Assembly: GCA_028284945.1 (NCBI GenBank)
Contig: JANQQJ010000034.1
Location: 1 to 64,000, forward strand
Direction: 5' to 3'
From: Alphaproteobacteria bacterium
GTDB taxonomy: Bacteria; Pseudomonadota; Alphaproteobacteria; SMXS01
Length of the DNA: 64,000 nt
Shown: piece after piece, positions 18,105 through 27,864 of the stretch
Numbering within the stretch: the first letter of the stretch is position 1
How the letters are laid out: every line of letters starts with the position of its first letter
The notes under the pieces: model-generated
Told to the model about the DNA's origin: nothing
Seen by the model: the letters and a program-made list of their open reading frames with translations, nothing else
The model's database searches: none
Program-made: the position numbers and the translations under genes

Positions 18105-18932
18105 TCACCGGGCCTCAAGGAAGACCCGGTCCATCCGGTCCCATTCGAAGTCGGTCAATGCGCGCCTGATCTTGCCCTGCATCGCCCCCAGGCGCGCGTA
18201 GTGGCGGAACCGGGATTTCAGCGGCGCGTTCGCCTGGCGCGGCTGGTCCGGATCGATCTCCCATGGATGGAAGTAAAACATCGCCGGGCGTCCTTCATCC
18301 CTGTTCACCCGGCGCCACGCCCAGCTGGACCAGGCATAGGGCAACAATCTAAAGTATCCGCCGCCTCCGCATGGCAGCACCCGCCCCAGGGCCCGTACGG
18401 TGGTGACCGGTATCTCAGTAAGGCTTTCGCCTATGGAATAGGGAAACCGCTCGCCACCAGGAACGCCATAATGGTCGTGCTGGATGGGGTAGATGCTGGA
18501 GCTGTAACGGTAACCCGCTTCAGCCAGCCGCTCATGCGCCCAGGGGGTCGACCCATCGATGGAAAAACTGGCCGCGCGGTACCCCACAACCGGACTGCCC
18601 GATACGTCTTCCAGCAGCTTTTTCGTGTCGCTGATATCGGCAAAGAACGCGTCCGGCGTTTGGTCGCTGACCCTTATATGCCGCATGCCATGGCTGGCGA
18701 CTTCGTGCCCTTCCGCGATCATGCGTTGAATCAGGCCGGGATAGCGTTCCGCCACCCAACCTAGGACGAAGAACGTGGCCTGCGTGCCGGCCTCGGCAAA
18801 CAGGTCTAGAACCGCATTTGTGTTGCGATCAACCCGTGGTTCGTGATTTGACCAGTCGGCTTCATCGATTTGGCCGGCAAAAGCCTGAACCTGAAAATAG
18901 TCCTCTACGTCGACTGTGAGCGCGTTGCGCAT
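18105..18932 (-). CDS. Polysaccharide deacetylase, XrtA locus type
   Basis: A 275-residue NodB-type deacetylase. VDVEDYFQ at residues 7-14 supplies the catalytic and metal-binding aspartates, and ASHGMRH gives the two histidines of the metal site. It lacks an obvious signal peptide, as is usual for this subfamily, which begins directly with the MRNALTVDVEDYF block. It probably removes N- or O-acetyl groups from the exopolysaccharide or its lipid-linked precursor. ATG 18932 is preferred to a TTG six bases upstream. Confidence 0.88.
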   Translation of the reverse strand: MRNALTVDVEDYFQVQAFAGQIDEADWSNHEPRVDRNTNAVLDLFAEAGTQATFFVLGWVAERYPGLIQRMIAEGHEVASHGMRHIRVSDQTPDAFFADISDTKKLLEDVSGSPVVGYRAASFSIDGSTPWAHERLAEAGYRYSSSIYPIQHDHYGVPGGERFPYSIGESLTEIPVTTVRALGRVLPCGGGGYFRLLPYAWSSWAWRRVNRDEGRPAMFYFHPWEIDPDQPRQANAPLKSRFRHYARLGAMQGKIRRALTDFEWDRMDRVFLEAR

Positions 18933-18952
18933 GATCAAACAGCCCGTGCCGG

Positions 18953-20452
18953 TTACTTCCGGCGCTTCAGCGCCTTTACCGCCTTGGTCAGCAATTTTTC
19001 AGTCTTCTTAACCCGTTTTTCGACCTTATCGAGCCGTTCAAGCAGGGCTTCGGCTTCGGCGTTCGACGAAGACTGATCCGAAGCCTCATCAGGCTTGGGA
19101 ACACCGGTCAGTGCGGCCCGCACAAGCGCTTGATCCATTGACGCCAGTTCCCGCGACACGGCCCGGTAAAGCATGCTGGCTGTCAGTGGCCCAAGGCCCA
19201 GCCTTTTTGAGTCACCGCCCTCGGCCAATTGATCCGGGCCTTCAGGTGCGCCTTCCTCGCCGAACAGGTCCGCACACAACAACCGGGGAAGCGCCGGGTC
19301 AATCCGGCCAAGTTCAGTAATAATGGCGGCCACGAGTTGCTGATCACCGGATGTACCCGGAGCCACCACGGGCGTCGGTTCCGGCGTCTTGGACGGCGTG
19401 ACCGAGCTTTCGGAGGCCGGGGTTTCATCTTCCACCCTGACCTCAACGGTTGGCGCCGCACCTGACTCGGCGCTGGCATCCGTTTCGATCACGCTGCGCC
19501 GGTCAAACGCCACGGGAGCTACATCATCGGTGTCTGATTTCCGCCGGTTCTGCAGGTCGGCTGTCTCTGAGCCCGTATCGGCCGATGTTCCAGCAACTGG
19601 AAGAGCTGACGCGCCGTTTTGTCTCTCGTCTGGGCTATTGTCCACAACCAACTCCGCGGTGACCTTTGCAACGGTATCTTCATTGATTTCATGCAGTGAT
19701 TCCAGCGAACCATGGAGCAACAGCCGGGAACAAAGTTGATTGATCCGCCTGGGAACGCCGTTGCAGAACACATGAATGGCGCCCGTCGCGGCATCCGTGA
19801 AGGCGGGGTCCCCATCCCAGCCAACCTGGCGCAACCGATGCTGTATGTAGTCTCCGGTCTCCTTAACGTCGCCCAAGGCGGTCAACGCACACGACGCGAT
19901 AATGCGTTGCTGAATGGGTTCAAATGCGTCCGATTCAGCCAACTTCTGGCGCAATCCGGCACCACCAAACAGGATCAACTGCGCCGGCGCATCGCCGTCG
20001 ATCAGATGATCAGTGACCAGTCGGATTTCGTTTAAGAGGTCCACGGTCACATCGTCGGCTTCATCGAGAATGATCAGAACGCGCTGTCCGACCTTTGCCG
20101 CGCTCTCCAAAAACCCACGGAGCCGCTTAAGAAGCGCGTCCCGCGTTAGTCCTGCGTGATCGATACCGAGTTTTGACGCGATTTTGCCAAGTACCCGGTC
20201 CGCCGCGATATGGTCGGCGGTTAAGCTGGCATAGACATAGTCTTCGTCGTCCAGACCAGCCAGAAAGTGCGCAAGCACGGTCGACGTCCCGGTTCCTTCA
20301 TCACCGGTCACAGCAATGATACCGTCACGCTGGCTGAGTCCGTAAGTCAGATAGGACAGCGCTTTATCATGGGTCCGGCTGGGGAAATAAAACCCCGGAT
20401 CAGGCGTCAGCTGAAAGGGAACCCCGGTCAGATTGTAAAAGGTGCTGTACAC
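18953..20452 (-). CDS. Degenerate secretion-ATPase paralogue with long C-terminal tail
   Basis: A 499-residue protein whose first 260 residues are closely similar to the AAA-type ATPase encoded next to it at 20533-21429 (both begin MY..FYN, share PFQLTPDP, GIPRRINQL or GVPRRINQL, and place the P-loop at residues 50-58). Its P-loop reads GDEGTGTST: the essential lysine at residue 56 is threonine (codon ACG), while Walker B (LIILDEADD) is kept. Residues 275-499 are an acidic, low-complexity region ending in a lysine-rich coiled coil. The start is GTG. ATP hydrolysis is probably lost; a regulatory or scaffold role is inference. Confidence 0.85.
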   Translation of the reverse strand: MYSTFYNLTGVPFQLTPDPGFYFPSRTHDKALSYLTYGLSQRDGIIAVTGDEGTGTSTVLAHFLAGLDDEDYVYASLTADHIAADRVLGKIASKLGIDHAGLTRDALLKRLRGFLESAAKVGQRVLIILDEADDVTVDLLNEIRLVTDHLIDGDAPAQLILFGGAGLRQKLAESDAFEPIQQRIIASCALTALGDVKETGDYIQHRLRQVGWDGDPAFTDAATGAIHVFCNGVPRRINQLCSRLLLHGSLESLHEINEDTVAKVTAELVVDNSPDERQNGASALPVAGTSADTGSETADLQNRRKSDTDDVAPVAFDRRSVIETDASAESGAAPTVEVRVEDETPASESSVTPSKTPEPTPVVAPGTSGDQQLVAAIITELGRIDPALPRLLCADLFGEEGAPEGPDQLAEGGDSKRLGLGPLTASMLYRAVSRELASMDQALVRAALTGVPKPDEASDQSSSNAEAEALLERLDKVEKRVKKTEKLLTKAVKALKRRK

Positions 20453-20532
20453 GGATCACACAAAACGAACGGCGCCGGAAATCGACAAACTGCGGGGTCG
20501 GCAAGCACCGGTCCGGATCAGAACCGTCGTCT

Positions 20533-21429
20533 TCATTGCCCCGATCCGTCTTTGTTCCAGGCCAGCGAAACCGGCCGCTCACCCCGTTCAAACGAGGCCA
20601 GCGGGTTGGGATCCCACTCCGCGCGCATTTCGTTGCAGACCTCTTCGACCGCCTGCTCGTCAATCGTTGGCTGCTCAGCAAGGAACCCATGCAGCAGGAG
20701 TCGCGATGCGAGCTGGTTGATGCGGCGCGGAATGCCGCCACTGAATTCATGAATAGCATCAATGGCCTCATCGGTAAAAACCGGATCACCACTGTGGCCG
20801 GAGACCTTCATACGGTGGTCGATGTAATCGCGGGTCTCTTCAGCGCTTGCAAGCGGCAACAGGTGGCAGGCAGCAATCACCCGCTGGCGAACCTGTTCAT
20901 GGCCGGCGCCTTCGGCAATCCGCGCACGAAACTCAGGCTGCCCGACCAGAATGATCTGCATCAGGGCTTTGTTGCCGACCTGGTAGTTCAACAGCATGCG
21001 TAGCTGTTCGAGTGACGCGTCACTCAGGTTCTGCGCTTCATCGACAATTAGAATGACGTTTTTGCCGTCTTGAAAAGCTGCTTTAAGCACCCCGTGAATC
21101 TTGCTGATGACGGTCGCGCTGTCCTTGCCTTCGGGATCGATCCCGAAACCCGACGCCACCAGCCTCAGCGCCATATCCGGATCGCCATGTGGTGTTACCA
21201 GGCTGGAGACTAAGAACCGGTCCTCAGGCAAATCATCGACAAGACTGCCGATGACAGTGGTCTTTCCAGCGCCAACCTCACCAGTCACAACGATAAAGCC
21301 TTCGCCTTGATCCAGACCGAAGGTCAGATAGGCCATCGCCTTGCTGTGCGACCGGCCACCGAAATAGAACGCCGGATCCGGTGTCAGCTGGAAGGGGTTA
21401 CCCTTGATATTGTAAAAGTCGTGGTACAT
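20533..21429 (-). CDS. Secretion ATPase of the XrtA/PEP-CTERM locus (ExeA-like)
   Basis: A 298-residue AAA ATPase like the general secretion protein ExeA. Walker A GEVGAGKTT is at residues 50-58 with Lys56, and Walker B is LIVDEAQN near residue 128. Family members accompany exosortase A and polysaccharide export genes and are thought to power assembly or export of surface polymer. ATG 21429, preceded by GAAAGG, is chosen over TTG 21441. It is followed after an 80-base gap by the paralogue with the broken P-loop. Confidence 0.9.
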   Translation of the reverse strand: MYHDFYNIKGNPFQLTPDPAFYFGGRSHSKAMAYLTFGLDQGEGFIVVTGEVGAGKTTVIGSLVDDLPEDRFLVSSLVTPHGDPDMALRLVASGFGIDPEGKDSATVISKIHGVLKAAFQDGKNVILIVDEAQNLSDASLEQLRMLLNYQVGNKALMQIILVGQPEFRARIAEGAGHEQVRQRVIAACHLLPLASAEETRDYIDHRMKVSGHSGDPVFTDEAIDAIHEFSGGIPRRINQLASRLLLHGFLAEQPTIDEQAVEEVCNEMRAEWDPNPLASFERGERPVSLAWNKDGSGQ

Positions 21430-21629
21430 GACGCCTTTCAAGACCTAGGTGTCTTGCCCGAAATTGCCATAACGGGCTCCAAAACGGTCATTGCCATGCT
21501 GTGGTTGCCGGCCTCGTTACGCCCGCCACCGCCTGTTCCCAGGGCACTAATCAATCGAGTAACGCATTCACCGAATCGGTGCAATTCTTTTGAATTGATC
21601 GAAATCTGATCGGTTTGCGCCACGCAGGC

Positions 21630-23081
21630 CTAGAATGTCGCCCGCAACGATCCGGAAACAACGTTCTCCGTACGGTCAACACCAGCGATATTCGATTCCA
21701 GAGTTGAGAATGTATAGCTCAACTGGCCGGTGAGCTGCTTTGAAAAATCATAAATGATCGATGTTCGAATGCCATAAAAGTCATCTTCACGGCTGGGCCC
21801 ACGATCAAAATCCGTATGGCGATAGCGCAGATCCACCGCGACGCGGAAGTGTTCGTTCAAGTCGCGGGAAATACGTCCCCGCAAATTGAACTCGCGGACT
21901 TCCTGCATGCGCAGGTCAAAGAGGCGCCTTTCAAAATAGCCTTTGATATCGACGCGTGTCCGCCGGTGGTTATAGATGATATCAAATTCCACCCTCCTGC
22001 TACGGAACGTGTCGTTTTCAAAGCCGAAGATTGCATCATCCGGATCGATCACCGAGCCAAATGGGTCGGTGAAGATGTCGTTCTCGTCAAAGTCCGACCC
22101 GCCCACAACAGTGGAAAAGCGGCGCTGGGTCAACGAGACTTCCGTGCGGTAGGACGCACCAAAGCGCCAGCGCTTACGCTCGTAAAACGCCTCGACTTCG
22201 AACCTTTTTTCATCATTCTCGCGCCCATAGGTCACCGTAATGTCGGTGTTCCGGGTCGGATTGATGCGAATGCCAACGTCCCAGATGAAGTCATCGATCC
22301 GATTATTGAGGTCCAGGTCGTCCAGTTTCTGCCAGCCCGCGGAACCCAGGATTCCCAGCCAGTTGAGAACCCGGTATTCAATCCCCGCCACGATCTCGAT
22401 TTCCTCTTCGTCGCGGGTACCACGACGCCGGTCACGAATCTCATAACGTCCCAAAATGTTCCAACGGAGACGGCCAAAACGGTCGCCGCTATCGATCTTC
22501 AGCTGGCCCATATGGCTTGTGTAGTCATCGATAAATCGTGGTGTCGGATCGTCCTGGGTAGGGTCTTCCACCGTCAGGAAGCGCAGCTGATAGCGCCATT
22601 CGACATCAGCAATCCGTCCCAGACGGTGCCGCAGAAAGGGCGAAACACCGAGCGAAATGACCTGCCGGCGGTTGCGGGACAGATTGTCCTGCGAGAAGGT
22701 CACCGAACTGGTTTCGTCAACGAAAGGTTCAGCAACGATCGCCGTTGCGGAGATAAACAGATTGCGTTCAATCGGTTCGATCAGGAATTTAGACTGCAGA
22801 CGGTTGCGCCAATCGGTTCTGTCTTCGTCCACGAAGTACATGAAACTGCCGTCATAAGACGCCTCGAACCGCACACGGTTGCCTTCGCTGGCGACAAAGA
22901 ACCCGGGCTGGACGCGCAGGACCACGTCTGACCGTTTCACGCCATCATCAAGGTCGACATTGTCAGTAAAGGTAACGTGAGACGAAATCCGCGGTTCGAA
23001 ACGCCACTGGCCTGCCTGTGCCGGAGCGGCGCAGCATACCGCCACACACAATGCGGCAACCGCCGCGCCTGCGCGCTGCAC
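21630..23081 (-). CDS. Outer-membrane beta-barrel protein, PEP-CTERM locus
   Basis: About 483 residues with a signal peptide (QRAGAAVAALCVAVCC, ending AQAG) followed by many short amphipathic strands rich in Arg, Asp and aromatic residues, for example RVRFEASYDGSFMYFVD, and a C-terminal strand ending in Phe (VSGSLRATF), typical of outer-membrane barrels. It matches the large barrel that accompanies XrtA loci and may form the outer-membrane exit for polysaccharide. The start is uncertain: GTG 23081 gives a compact signal peptide, while TTG 23138, two bases after the kinase stop, would add 19 residues. Confidence 0.82.
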   Translation of the reverse strand: MQRAGAAVAALCVAVCCAAPAQAGQWRFEPRISSHVTFTDNVDLDDGVKRSDVVLRVQPGFFVASEGNRVRFEASYDGSFMYFVDEDRTDWRNRLQSKFLIEPIERNLFISATAIVAEPFVDETSSVTFSQDNLSRNRRQVISLGVSPFLRHRLGRIADVEWRYQLRFLTVEDPTQDDPTPRFIDDYTSHMGQLKIDSGDRFGRLRWNILGRYEIRDRRRGTRDEEEIEIVAGIEYRVLNWLGILGSAGWQKLDDLDLNNRIDDFIWDVGIRINPTRNTDITVTYGRENDEKRFEVEAFYERKRWRFGASYRTEVSLTQRRFSTVVGGSDFDENDIFTDPFGSVIDPDDAIFGFENDTFRSRRVEFDIIYNHRRTRVDIKGYFERRLFDLRMQEVREFNLRGRISRDLNEHFRVAVDLRYRHTDFDRGPSREDDFYGIRTSIIYDFSKQLTGQLSYTFSTLESNIAGVDRTENVVSGSLRATF

Positions 23082-23140
23082 ATTCAGGTCAAACCGCCAG
23101 CGCCCCCAAGCCCAGCCTCGTGATTCTGTATTCCGCAAAT

Positions 23141-24097
23141 CTAGCTCTGATAGTACTCGTAGTAGGACCCGAAGCGCACCTTGCCGCCCATGAAGCGGGA
23201 CTTGTTCAGCACCAGGTTGATATGGCGGCATTCGCTCACCAAAGTCAGCGCCTCCATAAGCTGCGACTCACGCGTCCTGTCGGCCTCGACAACAAACATG
23301 ATCTGTCCCAGCCTCTGCGCCAGCACACCCGGTGCACTGCTGGCAAGAACGGGCGAGCTATCAAAGATCACAATCCGGTCTTCATATCGTTCAGACAGCT
23401 CTTTGATAAGGCGGCCGGTCCGCTCGCTTGCCAGCAACTCGGTCGACCCTGGATGCGGACGCCCCGCAGGCAGCACGGTCAGGTTTTCGATATTCGTCCG
23501 TAGCAAGCAATCGGCAATGTCGACACGGTCGTCGACAATAACGTCGATGAGGCCACGATCCGCCTCAACCCCCATGGCGCTCAACAATTGTGGCCGGGCC
23601 ACATCAGCATCGACCAACAGAACTGTGAGGTCGCGTTCCGACGCAACACTGAGTGCCAGATTAAGCGCGCAAAAGGTTTTGCCCTCGCCCGGTTGTGTGC
23701 TTGTCACCAGGATCATGTTGCCGTTTTCGACCCGGTCCGGAGACGATGCCAGTGCGCGACGCAATATCTGGCGTTTTACGATCCTGAATTCCTCTGCCAC
23801 CCGCGTGGGCGCGTCATCCGGCACAATAAAACCGCCGCGGCGCAGATAATTCAGATCGATGTTGGCAGACCGGGAACGCCGCTTACCAGCAGCCGGGGTC
23901 CCGGCAGGTTGGGGTGATGCCTCGGCAGCGGTTTTCTCTGCGTCGCGTGCATCTGGCTCGGCCACAACGTCTTGATCGATAACATCAGTCTCACCTGACG
24001 GCTTCTGCCGTCGCTCAACCGCATCGGCGGCCGCCTGATTGCGCAACCGTTCGGCCGCCCGTTCAATCAAGTCCTTTGTTGGTTCCTCTACGCCCAT
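23141..24097 (-). CDS. Tyrosine autokinase, XrtA exopolysaccharide locus
   Basis: A 318-residue bacterial tyrosine kinase domain (CpsD/CapB type). Walker A STQPGEGKT runs to residue 141 with Lys140, and Walker A' LVDAD is at residues 161-165. The C-terminus ends in a tyrosine cluster (GSYYEYYQS) of the kind that is autophosphorylated. The first 90 residues are a charged, probably flexible region. It is encoded separately from its membrane activator, the Wzz-like protein upstream, whose stop overlaps its start by one base. Cycling of phosphorylation is known to control polymer length in this family. Confidence 0.92.
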   Translation of the reverse strand: MGVEEPTKDLIERAAERLRNQAAADAVERRQKPSGETDVIDQDVVAEPDARDAEKTAAEASPQPAGTPAAGKRRSRSANIDLNYLRRGGFIVPDDAPTRVAEEFRIVKRQILRRALASSPDRVENGNMILVTSTQPGEGKTFCALNLALSVASERDLTVLLVDADVARPQLLSAMGVEADRGLIDVIVDDRVDIADCLLRTNIENLTVLPAGRPHPGSTELLASERTGRLIKELSERYEDRIVIFDSSPVLASSAPGVLAQRLGQIMFVVEADRTRESQLMEALTLVSECRHINLVLNKSRFMGGKVRFGSYYEYYQS

Positions 24098-25671
24098 CAG
24101 GCACCCCCTACACTAGGCAAGGAGCCACCCTGATAGGTCAGGGCGAACGCATAGGCGATCACCAGGCCGATCAAAACAATGGAGAAAGAGGCTATCTCAA
24201 CGCGTCGCCGTCGATTGTAGGAGTCGAACGGCACCGCTGAAATGGTGCCCAGAACGGTCAGGTCAAAGCTGGCGCGCAGCCGGTTGGCTGTCGAGAATGT
24301 GTGGTCGATCTGACTGAGCAGAAAGGCAACACCCAGACCCGCGCCCAACGCGACCAGAAGCGCCGCTGACAGTAATGCCGGGCGATTGGGGCTGCTGGGC
24401 GCTGTCGGCAAGCCTGGCGGCTCAATTACACGGAACTGGACCTTATCAGTCTGTCCTTCCAAATCCTGTGCGATACGCGCGGACTCACGGCGGGTCAAAA
24501 GGTCTTCGTACTTGGCTTTCAGGATGTCGTAGTCACGATCAAGCGAGACCATTTCAGCTTCGACGTTGGGCACTGTCTTGGCGAGGGTCTCCAGCTGATT
24601 GATCGTCGCTTCCTGTTCTGCGATCCGGGCGCGCAAACTTGCCAGTTTGGTTTCATGCTCGACAATTCGGACCTGGATCTGCTCCCAGACCGGGTTCAGC
24701 ATTGTTGCATTAGGGTCCAACGGGCTTTCCTCGCCCCCGGCTGACGCGATCTCGCCCTGGGCCGATTTCTGCTCTTCATAGGCCGCGACGGCCTTCTCCA
24801 GCGCCTCTTCCTTGGCCACCACATCAGGGTGCGCGGATGTGTACCCGGCAGAATCAAGCTCTGCCAGCTCACGCCTCAGATTACCGATCGTCTCAAGGTA
24901 GGAGTATTCGCCGCCGCCGGCTTCAGCCGACCGGAATGCAACATATTTCGGCGCACCGATAAGCTGGCGCTGCATTTCGCCCAAGGTCAGTTCGATATCG
25001 CGATACTCACGCCGCATGGTGACGAGCCGGTCCTTTTCGCCCTGCATCCGGCCAAAGTAATTGCTGTCCCCCGGCAGCAGCCCGATGTTTTCCCGGCGGA
25101 ACTGCGCCCGGCGCTGTTCGGCGTCGCTGAGCTGTTCTTGGTAATCGCGGATCTGCTCGTCCAGAAACCGCCGTGCCTGCGAGATATCCTGGCGGCTGCG
25201 CCCCAGATTACTCTCAACAAAGATCGTTAACAGCGACTGAACGACCCGCTGTGCATCCTCTGGCGATCCATCTTCATAGGTCAACCGGAACAGATTGGGC
25301 GCAACCGGAACCAGCGTTACGTTGTCACGGATACGCGACACCTGGCTAGAGATCTGCCCTTCCGTCGTGGCATTGTGATCCAGGTCCGACATCCGCAGCA
25401 CCCGCTCCAGATTCGGCCGGCTGAGCAGCGTCCGCTGCATCACCTGGACCCGCCTGCTTAGATCCACCTCTACGGTTACGCCACGCAGCAGATCCTTCAA
25501 CATGGTGTCGGTGTCGACATAGATCTGCGCTGACGATTCATAACGATTTGGAATCGATTCCACATATAGCCAGCCGGCCAGGGCGACGACCCAAGCCACA
25601 CCGATTGCATACCAGCGCCGCAGCCATAGCGACCGGATCAACAACAGGAACTGTACGTAGACGTCGTTCAC
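24097..25671 (-). CDS. Wzz-like polysaccharide chain-length determinant
   Basis: A 524-residue polysaccharide co-polymerase. It has transmembrane segments near residues 20-38 and 430-450 plus a C-terminal one at about 493-515, with a long periplasmic coiled-coil region between (residues 150-400, rich in Glu, Arg and Gln). The proline-containing segment before the second span (VIEPPGLPTAPSSPNRP) is the family signature. It sets the modal length of the exopolysaccharide and activates the tyrosine kinase encoded next. The start is GTG. Confidence 0.92.
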   Translation of the reverse strand: MNDVYVQFLLLIRSLWLRRWYAIGVAWVVALAGWLYVESIPNRYESSAQIYVDTDTMLKDLLRGVTVEVDLSRRVQVMQRTLLSRPNLERVLRMSDLDHNATTEGQISSQVSRIRDNVTLVPVAPNLFRLTYEDGSPEDAQRVVQSLLTIFVESNLGRSRQDISQARRFLDEQIRDYQEQLSDAEQRRAQFRRENIGLLPGDSNYFGRMQGEKDRLVTMRREYRDIELTLGEMQRQLIGAPKYVAFRSAEAGGGEYSYLETIGNLRRELAELDSAGYTSAHPDVVAKEEALEKAVAAYEEQKSAQGEIASAGGEESPLDPNATMLNPVWEQIQVRIVEHETKLASLRARIAEQEATINQLETLAKTVPNVEAEMVSLDRDYDILKAKYEDLLTRRESARIAQDLEGQTDKVQFRVIEPPGLPTAPSSPNRPALLSAALLVALGAGLGVAFLLSQIDHTFSTANRLRASFDLTVLGTISAVPFDSYNRRRRVEIASFSIVLIGLVIAYAFALTYQGGSLPSVGGA

Positions 25672-25754
25672 CGACTTACGTCTCCACCAGAGGGTGTCCG
25701 GGATACTACCATATTTTCAGGCAGATATCCGGTACCCTTAAATTCACCGGAGCC

Positions 25755-26393
25755 CTAGAAGAAGCTCTCTGGAATGATGATCACGTCACCTGGGTAGATT
25801 GTGACATTGGCCGAGGTGTCGCCATACCGGATCAAGTCCGAGATACGCACCGTATACTCACGTTGCGAACCACCCTCGTTTCGGACCAGGGACGCCCGAT
25901 TACCTGCGGCAAACTCAGTCAAACCACCGACGCTGACCATGACATCGAGCAGCGTCATATTTGCGCGGTAAGGAATTGACTGCGGTTCAACCGCTTCGCC
26001 GACGACCCGGATCTGCTGCGCAAACGGTCCGACAAACCCCGAAACGATCACCGTCACAATCGGATTGCGGATGTAAACCGAGAGTTTTTCCTCGATGTCC
26101 CGCGCCAGCTGCGTTGGCGTCTTACCCGTCGCTGAAAGGTCTTCGATGAGCGGTACGGAAATCCGGCCATCGGGCCGCACGGTGACCGTTGTGGTCACTT
26201 CCTGATTGCGCCAGACAAAGATGTTGAGCGAGTCGAGCGGACCGATCAGATAGTCTGGTCCAGGCCCCTCACTAGGTGAGACAAAGTTCGCAGCGGGTAG
26301 TTCGCTGTGGGTCTGCGCACATGCCACAAGAGCAGCTGCGCAAATTCCAATCATGACGACTCGCGATAGAGCGCCTTTTGTTCGGGCTATCAC
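25755..26393 (-). CDS. Polysaccharide export lipoprotein (Wza/EpsE-like, short form)
   Basis: A 212-residue exported protein with a lipobox LVACA at residues 22-26. It has the polysaccharide export domain (YLIGPLDSLNIFVWR...VTVRPDGRISVPLI, residues 48-85) followed by one SLBB-type domain (QIRVVGEAVEPQSIPYRANMTLLD). This is the outer-membrane export component of the XrtA cluster, shorter than Wza. GTG 26393 is the first gene after a 228-base gap and so probably starts the long minus-strand operon that runs to the protease at 13539. Confidence 0.92.
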   Translation of the reverse strand: MIARTKGALSRVVMIGICAAALVACAQTHSELPAANFVSPSEGPGPDYLIGPLDSLNIFVWRNQEVTTTVTVRPDGRISVPLIEDLSATGKTPTQLARDIEEKLSVYIRNPIVTVIVSGFVGPFAQQIRVVGEAVEPQSIPYRANMTLLDVMVSVGGLTEFAAGNRASLVRNEGGSQREYTVRISDLIRYGDTSANVTIYPGDVIIIPESFF

Positions 26394-26415
26394 TGTTCCG
26401 ACCTCACTTTTTCCA

Positions 26416-26433
26416 AGGTTCCCCCAAGAACCT
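26416..26433 (-). promoter_or_regulatory. Small hairpin in the leader of the export operon
   Basis: AGGTTC (26416-26421) and GAACCT (26428-26433) form a 6-bp stem with a 6-base loop, 23 bases before the GTG of the export lipoprotein gene. The surrounding 228-base gap (26394-26621) is AT-richer than the genes and must carry the operon promoter, but no convincing -35/-10 pair was found. The GGTTC/GAACC half-sites also appear before the PEP-CTERM cargo gene. Confidence 0.3.
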
Positions 26434-26621
26434 CTTTGTGGAGCGACGTACGCCGTAAAATAACGCGCACTAATTCGCCCCTATGTTGACCTTAATCCCA
26501 GCCCGAGCAGCCTTCCTATACACGTGCACGATGTAATACACTAGTTTTTTCGCATGTTCCCGCAAGGTACGTTCAACGAATTTACACACGCCAAACGCCG
26601 ATTTGAACGATTACGGCAACG

Positions 26622-27860
26622 TTATAAAAGTAATTCTCCGGGGGGATCGTGGCTTAGGAAGGCCTGTGGGCTGGCCGACAATCCATAGGCCCCGGACTGG
26701 AAGACAACCACAAGGTCGCCGACATCTGCACGCGGCAACGCCACGGCATCGCCAAGCCGATCAAGCGGCGTGCACAGACATCCAACAATATCAACGGTCT
26801 CTGCTGGCGCCTGGCCTGCGAGATTACCAATCATCACTGGATAATTCTTGCGGATCACCTGACCGAAGTTTCCGGAAAGGGCGAGGTGATGGTGGAGCCC
26901 TCCGTCCGTCACCAGATAGGTTTTGCCGCGAGAGACCTTGCGGTCAACAATCCTCGTGACGTAAATGCCGGCTTCCCCGACAAGATAACGTCCTAATTCG
27001 ATAGCGAATCTAGCCTTGGGCAATTCGCGGCGCGCACGTTGCAATTCACCTGCGAGCGCCGCCCCGATCCGCTGCAGATCGATGGGCTTATCACCCGGGA
27101 AATAGGGAATGCCGAACCCACCCCCCAAATTGACGGAGCGAACAGTGTCCGGGGCGTGCGCGGACAGACGTAATGCCAGGTCGACCGTGGATTTCTGACA
27201 GGCGATTAGACCGTCGGTATCCAGCACTTGCGATCCTGCAAAAATGTGAAACCCGGTAAAGTCGAGCGGTAAACCCGCAAGCTTGCCAAGCATTTCGGGC
27301 ACCTGTTCCTCATCCACGCCGAATGGCCTGGGGCCGCCCCCCATTTGCATGCCCGTACGGCGCAGTTCGAACTCGGGATTGACGCGGATCGCGACTTTGG
27401 GGCGAGCACCCAAATTCTCTGCCGCACCAGCCAGCCGGGCCATTTCACCTTCGGACTCAAGATTGACGACAATGCCGGCCTCTATCGCAGCCCGCAATTC
27501 GTCGTCGGTTTTGCCCGGTCCCGCGAAGCTGATGTCCTGTGGTGACGTTCCAGCCTTCAGTGCAAGCCGAAGTTCGCCAGCCGAGGCAACATCCAACCCA
27601 TCGACCAACCCAGCCATATGATTGACCACGGCCGGCATCGGATTGGCCTTGATCGCATAGTGAATTTCCAGATCGGCGGGCAGCGCCTGTCGCAGGGCCG
27701 CAACGCGCCGGTCCATCGCGGCCTTGCTGTAAACAAACAATGGGGTCGACCCGGCTTGATCGACAATGGCGCGAAGCGGTTTTCCGGATATGGTCAGGTC
27801 AAGCCCGTCCATACCGAAACCATCGGGCAAGTGCGAAAGATGTTGAAGCGTATCTGCCAT
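26622..27860 (-). CDS. PLP-dependent decarboxylase, XrtA locus
   Basis: A 412-residue fold-III (alanine-racemase-type) decarboxylase related to diaminopimelate and ornithine decarboxylases. The cofactor lysine is Lys71 in HYAIKANP, the phosphate-binding glycine loop is LGGGFGIPYF, and the dimer-partner cysteine lies in VGCLCTPLD near residue 363. This subfamily is known from exosortase A loci, where its amino-acid substrate is unknown. It is four bases downstream of the ligase gene and presumably acts on the same pathway intermediate. Confidence 0.9.
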   Translation of the reverse strand: MADTLQHLSHLPDGFGMDGLDLTISGKPLRAIVDQAGSTPLFVYSKAAMDRRVAALRQALPADLEIHYAIKANPMPAVVNHMAGLVDGLDVASAGELRLALKAGTSPQDISFAGPGKTDDELRAAIEAGIVVNLESEGEMARLAGAAENLGARPKVAIRVNPEFELRRTGMQMGGGPRPFGVDEEQVPEMLGKLAGLPLDFTGFHIFAGSQVLDTDGLIACQKSTVDLALRLSAHAPDTVRSVNLGGGFGIPYFPGDKPIDLQRIGAALAGELQRARRELPKARFAIELGRYLVGEAGIYVTRIVDRKVSRGKTYLVTDGGLHHHLALSGNFGQVIRKNYPVMIGNLAGQAPAETVDIVGCLCTPLDRLGDAVALPRADVGDLVVVFQSGAYGLSASPQAFLSHDPPGELLL

Positions 27861-27864
27861 GGTC

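Noticed and set aside
21816-22931. A 371-codon plus-strand frame opposite the outer-membrane barrel gene
   Set aside because: Same antisense artefact; the barrel protein has a signal peptide and terminal Phe.
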